From contig CM053032.1 of assembly GCA_028564925.1 (NCBI GenBank), positions 118,263,490 to 118,327,489 on the forward strand: a stretch of DNA of 64,000 bases. Reading direction: 5' to 3'. This document shows, in pieces, positions 32,701-44,562 of this stretch. The position numbers and the translations under genes are program-made. The notes under the pieces were generated by a model that worked only from the letters and a program-made list of their open reading frames with translations, did no database searches and was not told the DNA's origin. The DNA is from Lithobates sylvaticus. Lineage: Eukaryota > Chordata > Amphibia > Anura > Ranidae. Numbering within the stretch: the stretch's first letter is position 1; each line of letters starts with the position of its first letter.

Positions 32701-33402
32701 AGCACAATCATGGTTACTTGAAAATAATGTAGACATTTAGTAAAATTGACTTAATGGTTATATTTGTCTCTATATTGTCGGTTCATTTACTATGACAATG
32801 TTAGGTAGATTTACAAACGACCAATGGGAAAAGGAAAGAAAAAGGAAAAGAGAAGCATCATATACATAGAAACAATGTCTCACAATTCCAAATATGTCCA
32901 AAATAATAGTGACAATATATATTATTATTATGATATTTGAAGCATCGACAGCAAAGAGAATAGAGCTTTAGATAAACTTTTTTGGGGCCAAATTAGTCTG
33001 AAAAATGTATATCATTGTATTATTGATTTAAGCTATAGTCTTGATAGTTCAGTGTTGAAAAAGTTTTTTTGTTACTAGCCCCGCAGGGCTAAAATTGGTG
33101 AACAAAAGAACTTGTTTATTTATTTTATTACTTGTTTTCGTATTAGTTTTCATTCAATTATGTAAAACCTGAACATAGCTGATCGTTAGTTATAGTCTGA
33201 CTTTGCCCATGTACCATCGGCTCCTATAGCTTTAGCTGGTTTTGCCTGATGTATACCCTTTCAAAAAAGGTGCAAAAGAAATTGATTCATTTAAACCAGG
33301 GTACTGAGTGGCGTGGAGAGTATATATTCACCTTTGCTCTATTTGTAGCAGTGCCTTATTCCAATCACCACCTCGATCGGGAATGTGTACCCGATCGAGT
33401 GC
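32701..33402. other. Unassigned intronic sequence
   Basis: AT-rich, no features recognised. Confidence 0.4.
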
Positions 33403-33417
33403 GGTGAAGGAAATTTT

Positions 33418-34932
33418 TTTTCCATCAAAAAAGGTTTTATTGAATACAAGGAGTCATACATAGAGACAAAGGCATATTACATTTGTTGCTTATAACTTGA
33501 GTAATACATGTTTTCACAAGGATTATTAGGTAAGAAATAAAATAACATTGAAAATAACTGCTTGAGGTCAACTTGCTGCAGGATCATGCTAAGATTAAGT
33601 GTCATGTCGCACTGCTGCAGATTCACACTATAGTTTCTGAAGCTTCCAGCCACTTCCCCCATATTTTATCATATTTACAGGGGCATCCTCTGTGAGAGTA
33701 GACTAACTTCTTATAGGGGAGAGAGTTGTTCACTTCTGCTATCCAGTGTGGGAGCTCTGGAGGGTTAGGTCTCATCCATACTCTGGCTATAACCTTCCTG
33801 GCAGAAAAGAGGGTCTCCTGTAAAAATATTTTAGTAAACTTGCTCAGTTCTGGGAAAATTCCCAATAGACACACTTTGGGCTGCACTGTTACAGGGGAGC
33901 CCATATTATCATGTAGAAATTGCACCACCTGCGTCCAGTATGCCAGTATTTTGGGGCACTGCCAAATAAGGTGGTAAAATGAGCCTATGGCCTGGTTACA
34001 CATCGGGCAGGTAGTGGTTTGGGAAGGTTTATATTTGGCTATTTTTAGTGGTGTAAGGTATGCTCTGTGTACTATAAAAATCTGGATGAGGCGATCTGGG
34101 GGCCCAGTTCTCCCTCCCATTTAGTCTTCAACTGATATGCTGACACTGTTGCCTGTGGGAGCGTTAACATACTGTAAAACTGCAAGATCATTTTTTTGGG
34201 GTCTGGGTACTTTATTGCTTCCATTAGGGGGTTGCTGGCTAAGGATGTGTTGTTTGCTGGGAATAGGGCATGGTAGGCATGATGTAGTTGTAGATACCTG
34301 AAATGCATTTGGTCTGGAAGTTTAAAGTCAGCTTTCAGTCTGTCAAAGGGTTTGAGTGTGTCATCCTCAACAATGTGAGAAAGGTAGAATATACCTCTAG
34401 AGCGCCATACTTCGCTGTCTGGAATCAAGTTAAATTCTGGTAGGGCAGGGTTATTTCACAGGGGGGTGAAGCCGTTGATTTCTGGTATTTTAAGCCTAGT
34501 TAAGGCAATGTCCCAAATTTTGTTATAGTGGTACAGTAGAGACCTACGTTCGAGTACCCTGTGTGTCCCCCCCGCCTTACTCGTAATTATCGTAAGGGGA
34601 TCTTTGGCGTGTCGTGCCCAACCTGGGCAAAGAAGCCCTAGGAATCTGTCTTTGTCTACCTTATCAATGTGGAAGAGTTGGGAAAGTTGGGCTGCGATGT
34701 AATATTGATTGAAGTCGGGTAGGGCAGTACCTGCGAGGTCGGTGGGGTCTTTAAGTTTATGCCAGGACAGTTTGTGCCTATTATTACCCAAAATAAAGGG
34801 TTTAAGTATAGTTTCCATCAATCTGAAATGCCTAAGTATTAAGTATACTGGAGAGTGTCAAAGGAGATAAAGAATTTTTGTCAGCAGGACCATTTTTACA
34901 AGGTTTAATCGGCGCCATTACACCTAGAGGGA
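33418..34932 (-). mobile_element. 5'-truncated L1-clade LINE with 15-bp target duplication
   Basis: About 1.5 kb of the 3' end of an L1-type element, minus strand. Three broken frames read the C-terminal part of ORF2. One is the post-RT region (LAGTALPDFNQYYIAAQLSQ). The next is the VWRSRGIFYLSHIVEDDTL region. The last is the Cys-His cluster (CPMCNQAIGSFYHLIWQCP) and the terminal region ending KYDKIWGKW. The insertion is flanked by ggtgaaggaaatttt at 33403-33417 and 34933-34947. The A tail appears as T-rich sequence at the left edge. The differing frames show several small indels. Confidence 0.9.
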
Positions 34933-34978
34933 GGTGAAGGAAATTTTAGGCATTTTGTAATTGTGGTGTGTGACATGT

Positions 34979-36924
34979 CTACCAAGGGGTATTGAAGTTG
35001 CCTGCCCCTCTTTCTGCAATTCAAAATAGCCTCCACCTCAGATTAATTTTCTCTGTCCACTTCAACTGGCGGAGGAGGAAGTTCCCTCCTTCCGGGGAAA
35101 GAGCCGGTCACCACGGGTTTTAGTAAGGATGCATGAAAAACTAGGTGTAGCCTGTAGGAGTTTGGTAGTGCCAGCTCAAATGCCACAGGGTTGATCATCC
35201 TTTTGATTTTGAAAGGTCCAATATAAATCTTGGCCCAAGTTTTCGTGACGGCAAGGGTAATTTAAGGTTTGTAGTTGATAAACAGACCTCCTTGCCCACC
35301 TTGAAGATCGGGTTCTCCTTCCTCCCCCGATCATACTGTCTTTTATAGGTATCCTGGGCTTTCTGTAGAGTATCCTGAATTTTTTGAAAGTTGGATTGTA
35401 TGAAGGTTATCCGGTCTTGAGCGGCAGGAACAGACATTTTAGGGATAATGTCAGGGAGGAAGGGAGGAAGGGAGGATGGAACCCAAAGTTGGCCCAGAAG
35501 GGTGTTTGATTGGTACCAGAATGGATAGAGTTATTGTAAGCAAACTCGGCATACGGGAGGAGAGTTGCCCAGTTGTCTTGAGAGCCTGAACAGAAGAAAC
35601 AGAGGTACTGCTCCAAAGTTTGATTTGTCCTCTCCGTCTGGTCGTTACTCTGAGGATGGTACGCTGAGGAGAGGCAAATCTTAATGTCCAAGGTCTTACA
35701 CAGCTCTCTCCAAAAGAGAGAGATGATACTTGTAGGCACACCATGGAGTCTGACTATCTCCTTGAGAAAGATATTCCCCATATCTGAGGCAGAAGGGGTG
35801 CCCACCATAGGTAGGAAATGCGCCATTTTGGAAATGCAGTCGCTCTCGACGAGGATAGTAGTGAATCCCTCTGAAGCAGGTAAGTCCACAATAAAATCCA
35901 TGGACACCTCCGCCCAAGGTCGCTCTGGGATGGGCAAAGGCTTGAGTAGGCCCCGGGATTTTGTGTTTTGGCCCTTGCTGCGCTGGCAAAGGGGGCAGGA
36001 AGAAACATAGTCCTTACAGTCCCGTCTCCACCCTGGCCACCAAAAGGAACGGGAGATCAGCTCAGTAGTTTTTCTTGTCCCAAAGTGACCTGCTAATTTG
36101 TGGTCATGAAATGTTTTAAGGACCAAAGGCCGTACTTCACATGGAACAAAGATTTTTTCCCCGGGCCCAGTTGTCATGTTATGAAGAGTCTGTATCTCTG
36201 AATCAGAACAGTGGCTGGATGAGGATCTGATGGAGGTTATTAAGTCGGCTTGAATGATTCCAAGGAAGTTTTGCAGAGAGAGGATCGTACTGGGTTCAGT
36301 TGTTGGAGGGTCTACGGAAAACATCCGAAAAAGTGTGTCTACCTTTCCATTCTTCGAGCCTGGTCTGTAAGATATATGTAAATTAAATCTAGAGAAAAAG
36401 AGAGCCCAATGGTCTTGTCTGGGCTTCAACCGCTTTGCTGTCCTAAGGTACTCTAGATTTTTATGGCCAGTAAAAATCATAACCGGATGAGGTGCACCCT
36501 CCAATAAGTACCTCCACTCCTCTAGGGCGAACTTAATAGCCAGTAGCTCCCTGTCACCTACATCGTAATTTACTTCCTGTGGGCTCAACTTCCGAGATGC
36601 GAAAGCTACAGGATGTAGAATGGACTTAGGCCCGTGTCTCTGGGAGAGGATGGCCCCTGTAGCAGTTTCTGATGGGTCCCCCTCTAATACATATGGTAAG
36701 GTCAGATCAGGGTGTCCTAGGATCGGAGCAGATGTGAATAAGGTCTTTAACTTGATAAAGGCTTCCTGTGCTTCCTGTGACCATTGGAAACGAGTGTGTT
36801 GGCATGTCAACTGGGTAATGGGTGCCACAATGGAAGAGAATCCGGCATTGAATCGCCTATAGAAGTTAGCAAACCCTATAAAGTGTTGCACCCCCTTCTT
36901 GTCTGATTTCCTCCTGAATTGCCT
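34979..36924 (-). mobile_element. Gypsy retrotransposon fragment: RNase H to integrase (copy B)
   Basis: Fossil fragment of the same Gypsy family as 26191-27338: about 245 bp at 34979-35225 duplicates 27090-27338, so these are two separate copies. The long frame at 35407-36924 (the open frame starts at 36945, just outside) reads the RT connection (HFIGFANFYRRF) and RNase H-like domain (VLEGDPSETATGAILSQ, DRELLAIKFALEEWR). It then reads the integrase zinc domain (HKLAGHFGTRKTTEL, CPLCQRSKGQ) and the integrase core (RPWAEVSMDFIVDLP). LTRs are absent here. Broken, with a few breaks. Confidence 0.88.
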
Positions 36925-36949
36925 TAAAGTGGATGTAAACCCCAAATTT

Positions 36950-37491
36950 TTTATTTAATTTTTTTGATGTCATACTGTAGAGAATAATATTTCCTTTCAT
37001 TTGTGCCCAGTCTTGCCACAGAGATTTACTCGAGGCCTGAGCAATCCTCTTTTATTGTTCAGTTAGAGAAATCTTGACAAAGTCTTGAAAAACGCCCCCT
37101 TGCTGTGATTAACAGGTGATTTACATATCTCATGCACTAGTCTTGTGTTTGACAATTAGCATAATGCCTAGGTGTGAATTTGACTCATTTGGGAAGAGCT
37201 AGGTGCATGGAGGTGTTCATATATTGACAATACCCCCCACATCTAAAGGTGCCCGGCCTTTTACAGGGATCCCTACTGCCCCCTCTGAACATTCAAGACC
37301 ATTTGCCTCTTAGAGATCTAGCTCTCCGAAATGTAAAAGCCAGACGTTCAAGGACACAAGAACCGGCTATCGGATCAAGTGTTAGAACGTGCCAGTATTT
37401 GTTATTAAAGATGTTCCTGCTAGTTAGAAAACTGAGTAATGATCCCAAGTTGGTTAGTGTCAGGTCTGAGTTTTGATTTTGTATAACAGTT
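36950..37491 (-). mobile_element. Penelope-like element, 3' part (severed by Gypsy)
   Basis: On the minus strand this continues the Penelope-type protein interrupted at 47784. It reads a KYWHVLTLDP segment, FRRARSLRGK, then a GTFRCG zinc-like motif and FTPRHYANC, which lead into the GIY-YIG endonuclease region of such elements. The endonuclease itself is badly decayed. The junction with the Gypsy element carries the 5-bp duplication CAGTT (37487-37491, with 47784-47788 on the other side). Confidence 0.7.
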
Positions 37492-37909
37492 TGTCAGGGC
37501 TGGGCTCAGCCCTTCCTTCTCTGAGCTGGCCGCTCAGCTGTCAGCTAATTGCCAGCTCCTATATCTCCACAGTGACTCACCCGTTGATATCCTGCTGGTC
37601 AGTCCTGCCTACTTAAGCCGTCCAGCCTAGATGATCTCTGCCTTCACCTTGGTCACATCTCTAGAGACGCTCTCCTGTGTTCCTGTTAAATACTTGCTTG
37701 GCTGACATTCCTTCTCGCTCCAGATCCTGCTTGCTGTGCTACTACGCTCATCTGACTCCCTGACGTTTTGGCTTGTCTGACAATCCGTTCCAGTTCCTGA
37801 ACTCTGGCTGTGTTTTGACTATGTTTACTCTGTTTACCTTTTTTTATTATTATTAAACAAGTGAGATTTAACTGTACTTCTGTCTCAGTCTGATTCATGC
37901 TTTCTGACA
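37492..37909 (+). repeat. Gypsy 5' LTR
   Basis: 418 bp, ends TGTCAGGGCT and TTTCTGACA. It includes an ATTATTATTAAACAAG stretch near the 3' side. Matches 46608-46875 plus 47620-47783. Confidence 0.92.
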
Positions 37910-37935
37910 GTAGGCGAAGGCCATGAATTCAGAAG

Positions 37936-38730
37936 ATGCAGTCAATTCACGCTCCTGAGTTGCACTGCTCACCTGGAATCTCCCACTGTGGCTGCTCCGG
38001 TACAACCTGTGTTGCAGGCCGTCCCCCTGCTGCTCCTCCAGTCTCTGTGCATGCACCCGCCTTGAGTATTACCTCTATAAGAGGTATGTCTGGTTCTGCT
38101 ACACTTCCCCAGCGATTTGGGGGCAATCCAGTCCAATGCAGAGGGTTTCTCAACCAGGTTACTTTGAGATGCTGCCCCAGGCGTTTCCTACAGACAGAAG
38201 CAAAGTAGGTTTCATGATATCTTTGCTTTCTGAGAGAGCCTTGGCCTGGGCAAACCCTCTATGGGAGACGCAAAAACCTGTTGTCTTGAGTTACCCTGAA
38301 TTTGTGGCTTCCTTTAAAAGGGTATTTGACATTCCTGTACGCTCTGCTTCTGCTGCCAAGTGTCTCATGTCCATCAAACAGAGTACGAGAACTGTTGCCG
38401 ATTACGCCATTGATTTCCATATTAGAGAAGCAGAGGTTGCTTGGAAAAATGAGGCCCTCGTGGCTGCTTTTTCTCATGGTCACACGGATACCATCAAGGA
38501 TGTGATAGCAGCCTGAGATATACCCACTGAGCTGGAGAAGTTGATCACGTTTGCCATCCTCATTGACTCCAGACTCAGAGAAAGACTCTCTTTTAAGGAA
38601 CGCTTGCAGAAGCCTGCTGTATATTTGTCTCCGAGCTTTGCAGTCCCACCCTTGCCTCCCTCACCTCCCATGCCTCCTGGTACTGAGTCGGTCGTCAGTG
38701 AAGAGGAACCCATGCATTGGGCTTCAAGTA
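37936..38730 (+). pseudogene. Gypsy gag fossil, first part
   Basis: Reads a gag capsid-type region: FGGNPVQCRGFLNQ, ILEKQ/FHIREAEVAWKNEAL, LTPDSRLRERL-type text. It is interrupted by the L2 LINE. The zinc knuckle CLYCGQAGHSLNFCP follows on the other side at about 40176-40220. Fossil, broken. Confidence 0.75.
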
Positions 38731-38734
38731 TCTC

Positions 38735-40151
38735 TCTGTCTGAAACCCAACCTCGGCCCCAAAGATCCTAACTATCGCAGACCGGTAACAAGCCTGAACA
38801 CCATCTCCAAGATTATGGAGAAAGCAGTAGTACAACAGCTACAACTCTACCTGGACACACACAAACTCTTGGACCCACTGCAATCAGGCTTCTGCCCAGG
38901 CCATGGCACAGAAATGGCACTACTAAAAATATGGGACGACGCCCTTGAAGCAGCTAATGATGGAGAATCGTGTCTCTTGGTACTGCTATTTCTTAGTGCA
39001 GCATTCGACACAGTGGACCACAATACTCTTCTCATTCGCCTCAAAGAAGTGGCAGGAGTTTAGATCTTCAATGGTTAGCTTCCTTCTTAGGAAATCGGTC
39101 GCAGACAGTGAAACTAGGAGTCTTCACTACTGAAACCCAGGCAATTTCTTATGGAGTCCCTCAAGGATCACCCTTGTCACCAGTACTCTTCAACATTTAC
39201 ATCCGTCCACTCTTCAAAATCATCAGCAAATCTGATCTATGCTTCCATTCATACACTGACGACACTCAACTTTACTTCCACATCACCAGACAAAAAGACC
39301 AATACCAGAAACTAGAAAAATGTCTCACATTGATAGATGACTGGATGACCACTAGCTCCCTCAAACTCAATGGATCGCAAACAGAGCTTCTGCTCCTCAA
39401 CGCAAACCGAAATAAAAAAACTAAGACCCCATGGACACCACCCACCATCCTTGGACAGACCATCCTTCCAAGCACCAAAGCCAAAAACCTCTGAGTCATC
39501 TTTGACTCAGAGATGACTATGGATGCACAAATAGGATCAGTAGTCAGTGGATCCCACCATCTTCTCCGCCTGCTACGCAGACTCATCCCCTTCATTCCAG
39601 AAAAGGAGAAAGCGGTAGTAGTTGGAACAATCATCAATTTGCGACTCGACTACGCAAATTCCCTCTACATAGGACTACCTAATTACCAGATTGAACGCCT
39701 ACAAGTCGTCCAAAACACAGCAGCAAGACTAGTCACGGGAAAGAAACCCTGGGAATCCATCTCCCCATCCCTAAGGACCCTCCATTGGCTAACGGTAAAG
39801 GATAGGATCACATTCAAGACCCTCTGCCTCACCCACAAATGTACACAAGGAAACGCTCCTTAATACCTATGTGAGAAAATAAAACACTACATACCCAATC
39901 GCAGCCTCCGATCAACAAACCAAAACTGCCTCCTCATCCCTAAATCCCGCTACAAATATAAGGGAGAACGAAGATTCGCAGTCCAAGGACCATGGCTATG
40001 GAACACTCTACCCACCAAAATCCGCATGGAAGAAAACCATCGGGCCTTCAGAAAAAAACTCTTCAAATAAGCAGGACAACACAGGACAGACCAAGTGCCT
40101 TGAGGCGATTCAGTTCGCATTTGCAGCGCTATACAAATCATTCATTCATTC
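38735..40151 (+). mobile_element. L2-clade LINE, 5'-truncated, inserted in Gypsy gag
   Basis: 1.4-kb 3' portion of an L2-type LINE. The text begins LKPNLGPKDPN and reads the RT core: SGFCPGHGTEMALL, FLSAAFDTVDHNTLLIRL, GVPQGSPLSPVLFNIYI and the YTDDTQLYF box. DDWMTTSSLKLN and the C-terminal DYANSLYIGLPN, RLQVVQNTAARLVTG and LRTLHWLTVKDRI follow. The frame shifts near 39060 and again after 39490, and stops occur at about 39492 and 39861. The tail has cgctatacaaatcattcattcattcag; an ATTC-repeat tail is typical of L2 elements. It splits the Gypsy gag between the capsid and zinc-knuckle regions. Confidence 0.92.
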
Positions 40152-40175
40152 AGAACCCTTAGGAGGAGGGGGAGA

Positions 40176-42480
40176 TTGTGCCTTTATTGTGGCCAGGCAG
40201 GTCACTCTTTGAACTTTTGTCCTACCAGTCCATGGAACGCCCGAACATTGAGGCCCTGTCACGGACAGACCTTAGGTGGTGTTGTTTCGTCCCCAGTTAT
40301 CCAGAAGGATAAGCCCCTGGTTGTGGTTACCCATTCTTGGGCTGAGTCGTCCGTCGAGATACAATCGACTCTGGGGCTGCAGGCCTGTTCATTGATGCGG
40401 CCTTTGTATCGAAGCACTCGATTCCGCTGCAGCTGCATGACACTCCACTTGCCATTGAGGCTCCTGACAGGAGACCTCTACAGCCTGCCTATGTGACTCA
40501 TGAGGCTGTTCCGTTTTCCATGGCCATAGGGGCTCTTCACCATGAAATAATCCAATTCCAAGTTATTTCCTCACCTAAGTTTCCGCTGGTTATTGGTTAT
40601 CCTTGGTTACAGAGGCACAACCCCTCTTTTGATTGGCTCCATGCCGAGGTTCACTCCTGGTTTCCACAATGCAGTAAGACATGCTTCTAGAAGGTAGCCA
40701 AGGTCCTGTGCAATTCTTCTCTCTCCTCCCTGCCGGAGGAGTACCACGATTTTATCGATGTCTTTGACAAAGGTCAAGCCGGTAGTTTGCCTCCACACTG
40801 GTCGTATGAATGCATAATTGACCTTCAACCTGGTGCCATACCCCCTCTTGGCCGGGTTTACCCTTTGTTGGTCTTGGAGGATAAGGCCATGGAGGAGTAT
40901 GTTGCAGATGCACTTTCTCGAGGTTTCATCCGCAAATCCTCATCTCCTGCTGGTGCTGGTTTCTTCTTTGTGAAGAAGAGTGGTGAACTGAGCCCTTGTA
41001 TTGATTATAGGGGTCTCAATCGTTTCACAATTAAGAATGCCTATCCGATTCTGTTGATTACGGAGTTATTTGACCGCCTCAAGGGGGCAACGGTTTTCAC
41101 GAAGCTTGATTTGAGAGGGGCATACAATCTTGTGAGGATTAAAGAGGGTGACGAGTAGAAAACTGCGTTTAATACCTGAACAGGACATTATGAGTACCTC
41201 GTAATGCCTTTTGGCCTTTGTAACGCCCCAGCAGTTTTCCATGAATTTATTAACGATTTCCTCCGAGATTGGTTGCAGTTATGTATGGTGGTTTATCTCA
41301 ATGATATCCTCATATTTTCCAAGTCCCTGAAGAGCCACCACACAGATGTCTGTCGTGTGCTTCAGAAACTAAGAGAGAACAATCTCTATTGTAAATTGGA
41401 GAAGTGCGAATTCCATTGTGAACAGGTTCAATTCCTGGGTTATGTCATTTCCACTGTTGGTTTTTCGATGGACCCAGAGAAACTTTCAGCAGTCCTACAG
41501 TGGCCCCGACCCATGGGTTTACGTCCTCTGCAGCGTTTTCTTGGCTTTGCCAACTATTATCAGAAGTTTTTTTGTAACTTCTCATCTCTGGTCAAGCCCC
41601 TGACTGATATGACCACAAAGGACGGTAATCCACAGAGTTGGTCTCCGGAGTCCATCAAGGCTTTTGAGAGTCTCAAGGCTGCATTTGTTTCTGCTCCTGT
41701 GTTGGAACATCCTGATCCTATGTTACCTTTTATCCTTGAGGTTGATGCTTCTGAGAGTGGAGTCGGTGCCCTTCTGTCTCAATGTCCTACCTCTGAGAGC
41801 GCTATGCATCCTTGTGGCTACTTTTCCAAGAAATTGTTACCTGCGGAGTGCAATTACGAGATTGGTGACAGAGAGCTGTTAGCGATCGTTTTAGCCCTGA
41901 AAGAATTGAAACATCTCCTCAAAGGTACCACTGTGTCGGTTCTCTGTCTTACTGAATCTCACATTCTTGTCTGAGGCTAAATGTCTCTCTCCCAGAAGGG
42001 CGCGATGGGCTCTTTTCTTGTCTAGTTTCAATTACATTGTCTCATTCTTACCCGGTACTAAGAATGTAAGGGTTGACAATTTTTCACAACAATTTTTCTC
42101 CACTTCCAAGATGGAATCGGTTAAGATGGAGTCGGTTCCAGTTCCTGTGATTCCTCCTGATCATATTCTGGCTACGGTTCACACCAGTCTCACTTCTCCT
42201 TTGGGTGACAAAATTCTTGCTGCTCAGGTTCATGCTCCTCCTCCTAAGAAACCTTGTGACAGCTGCTTTGTCCCAGAGAGTCTCCATACTGCCGTTCTCC
42301 AGAATTACCATTCTCCCAAGGCTGCTGGCCACCCTGGGAAGAATCAACTGTTTTGGGCCATTTCCCAACAATTCTGGTGGCCTAATCTACGTGCTTATCT
42401 AGCCACCTTCATAGCTGCTTGTTCCATGTGTTCTCAGAGTAAGACTCCACAACACTTTCCAGTGGGTCTCCTACAACCCA
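40176..42480 (+). pseudogene. Gypsy gag end, protease, RT and RNase H fossil
   Basis: Zinc knuckle CLYCGQAGHSLNFCP (CX2CX4HX4C) near 40176. A protease-like region follows (HHEIIQFQVISSPKFPLVIG, about 40530-40650). The RT runs from 40787 with PPLGRVYPL, RGFIRKSSSPAGAGFFFVKK, VFTKLDLRGAYNLVRI and MPFGLCNAPAVFHEFIND. RNase H follows (LEVDASESGVGALLSQ, NYEIGDRELLAIVLALKEL). Several frames are used and the gene is broken. Confidence 0.85.
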
Positions 42481-43915
42481 TATACAAACAGACCCAAGGA
42501 TTAATCCAAGGAAAAAACCAAGCTTACCTAACCAGCCAGCCCGCTGACAACCGAATCAACCTATCTAACAGTATGCGTTAAAACAGGGGTTTAGTCTGCA
42601 CACATTTGCAAATACACGTGTAAGCCACAGAGCCTCGTCAAGGCACCCTGGTATCTGTGGTCCTATCTGTAACTAATGAGAGACTCCACAGTGGGAGCAC
42701 ATGCATTCTGATGGATAGGTGGAGGTCAGGTGGACTGAAGGGAGCCACCCCTTCTTAAAGGTACAAGGGCACACTAAGCCCCCAGCAAGTCGCACGATGG
42801 CTGCAAAGGTGTCAGTGTGCTGCCTGACCAGTATAACAGTAATTCTACAACAAAAACGGTGTCCACCGCCTCCACCTATAACTAGCCTTTGCAGTGAGTA
42901 GCATAGGAGGCTACATAATATACAAACAAATCCAAGGAAAAAACCAAGCTTACCTCACCGGCCAGCCCGCTGACAACCGAATCAACCTAACAGTATGCGT
43001 TAAAACAGGGGTTTAGTCTGCACACATTTGCAAATACACGCGTAAGCCACAGAGCCTCGTCAAGGCACCCTGGTATCTGTGGTCCTCCTACAACCCATAC
43101 CCAATGGAGAGAGGCCCTGTATCCACCTGTCTATGGATTTCATTGTGGAGTTACCCAACTCCCAGGGCAACGCAGTTATCCTTATGGTGGTTGACTGGTT
43201 CTCAAAAATGTCTCATTGTATTCCACTTAAGCAGTTGCCCACTTCTAAGGAACTGGCTTCCATTTTTGTTCGGGAGCTCTTTCGCTTACATTGGCTACCC
43301 AAGGTGATTGTCTTGGACAGGGGTAGTCAGTTTGTATCCCGGTTCTGGTGAGCCTTTTGTGCACAGTTGGGAATTCAGCTTGCTTTCTCCTCTGCGTATC
43401 ACCCGCAGTCTAATGGGGCCGCAGAATGAGACAATCAGTCTTTGGAGCAATTCCTACGTTGCTATATTTCTTACCATCATAACAACTGGTCAGACCTCTT
43501 ACTGTGGGGGGAGTTTGTTCACAATAGTGCCTTGAATTCTACTTCTTGATTGTCCCCGTTTATGGCAAACTATGGTTTCCAACTTTCCATGTTAACTGAC
43601 TCATTCGTTCCGCAGAGTATTCCTGCGTTAGAGGAGCATCTCTGTGGTCTTTGTTCCACTTGGGCACAAGTCCAGGAGTCTTTGCAACATGCTAATGATA
43701 GGTACAGACTCCATGGTGACCGCAGACTGCTGCCTGTGCCTTGCTACCAGGTTGGGGACAGGGTCTGGCTGTCATCTCGCAACTTCCGACTTTGTGTTCC
43801 CTCTCTGAAGTTCAGACCTCGGTTTATTGGGCCTTTCCGTATTGTTCGCAGGATTACACATCAGACCTTCCTTCTAATATATGTATCTCAAATGTATTTC
43901 ATATCTCCTTATTAA
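42250..43915 (+). pseudogene. Gypsy integrase fossil
   Basis: Zinc domain with HSPKAAGHPGKNQLFW and ACSMCSQSKTP (to 42480). After the 0.6-kb insert come the integrase core (STCLWISLWSYPT in one frame, MDFIVELPNSQGNAVI in another, HPQSNG-like remains) and the C-terminal part (CYQVGDRVWLSSRNF, KFRPRFIGPFRIVRRI). Broken in several places. Confidence 0.82.
42480..43084. mobile_element. Small element: two 175-bp direct repeats around 260 bp
   Basis: Inserted in the Gypsy integrase with a target duplication of tcctacaacccata (left copy about 42468-42481, right copy about 43085-43098). The repeats at 42485-42664 and 42924-43085 share aaccaagcttacct, ccagcccgctgacaaccgaa, ggggtttagtctgcacacat and cctggtatctgtggtcct. 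The unique middle has no frame. The layout is like a short LTR-type or retrozyme-like unit. On the minus strand each repeat has a very weak hammerhead-like trace (TTGACGAGGC followed by an ACACGTGTA stretch). Confidence 0.7.
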
Positions 43916-44521
43916 AACCTTTGGTCTGCAAACGCTTTAACACCTCTGTGCCTCGTCCTCACACTGTACAGTTTTATCATAACAAAGGGGGGATTTTTAT
44001 TTAGGAACTTTAAGGAAGCCATGGCCGGTAGGTCACGTATTTCCATCCCTAGGGACTTTAATTAAAACTCTGGCCCGGTAAGGTCAGGCATTTCCATCCC
44101 AGTCTAGTTCAAAGAAAAGGGGCTAAGCAAAGGGAGGGTGGGACTTTAAATGAAGCACTGCAAAAGGGTAATAAGTTGAACGTAAGGAAATTTATTGGAT
44201 ACAAAACAGATACAAAAATATAGTAGCGATATCAAGGTACATGATAGCATACATATATTACATGATAATACAGTATAGACATGCAAGTAATACTGGTAGT
44301 AATCGTAGTTTAATAGACATGATAATAGCAAATAGCGTGGCAGTTTCATGATATGATATGACCACAATAAGTTTCCTAGTTCACCACCACAAGGATTAAT
44401 ATAAAACCATAATACAAATTGTTGCCTGCGGGGCCTATGGCCTTAATGACCTGGAAGGGTAGGTATTCCATAAAACTTGAAAAAGGTATAGGTAAAATAA
44501 GTAACGATACGGCGTCCAATA

Positions 44522-44562
44522 GCTCTATGCGTTTTGTGGCTTAATTGCCACTCATCAGGAGC
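44522..44562 (-). ncRNA. Hammerhead ribozyme motif, left arm
   Basis: On the minus strand stem I GCTC pairs with GAGC. The box is an exact CTGATGA (RC of 44552-44558). Stem II is GTGGC with GCCAC, five pairs with no extra base, around AATTAA. Next come AAAA where GAAA is expected, CGCA, and TA at the cleavage position. There is one conserved-core difference; everything else is canonical. Confidence 0.6.

Noticed and set aside
42611-42650. Hammerhead in the two-repeat element
   Set aside because: Only a TTGACGAGGC-like box and an ACACGTGTA stretch can be matched; GAAA is missing, so it is mentioned only as a trace.
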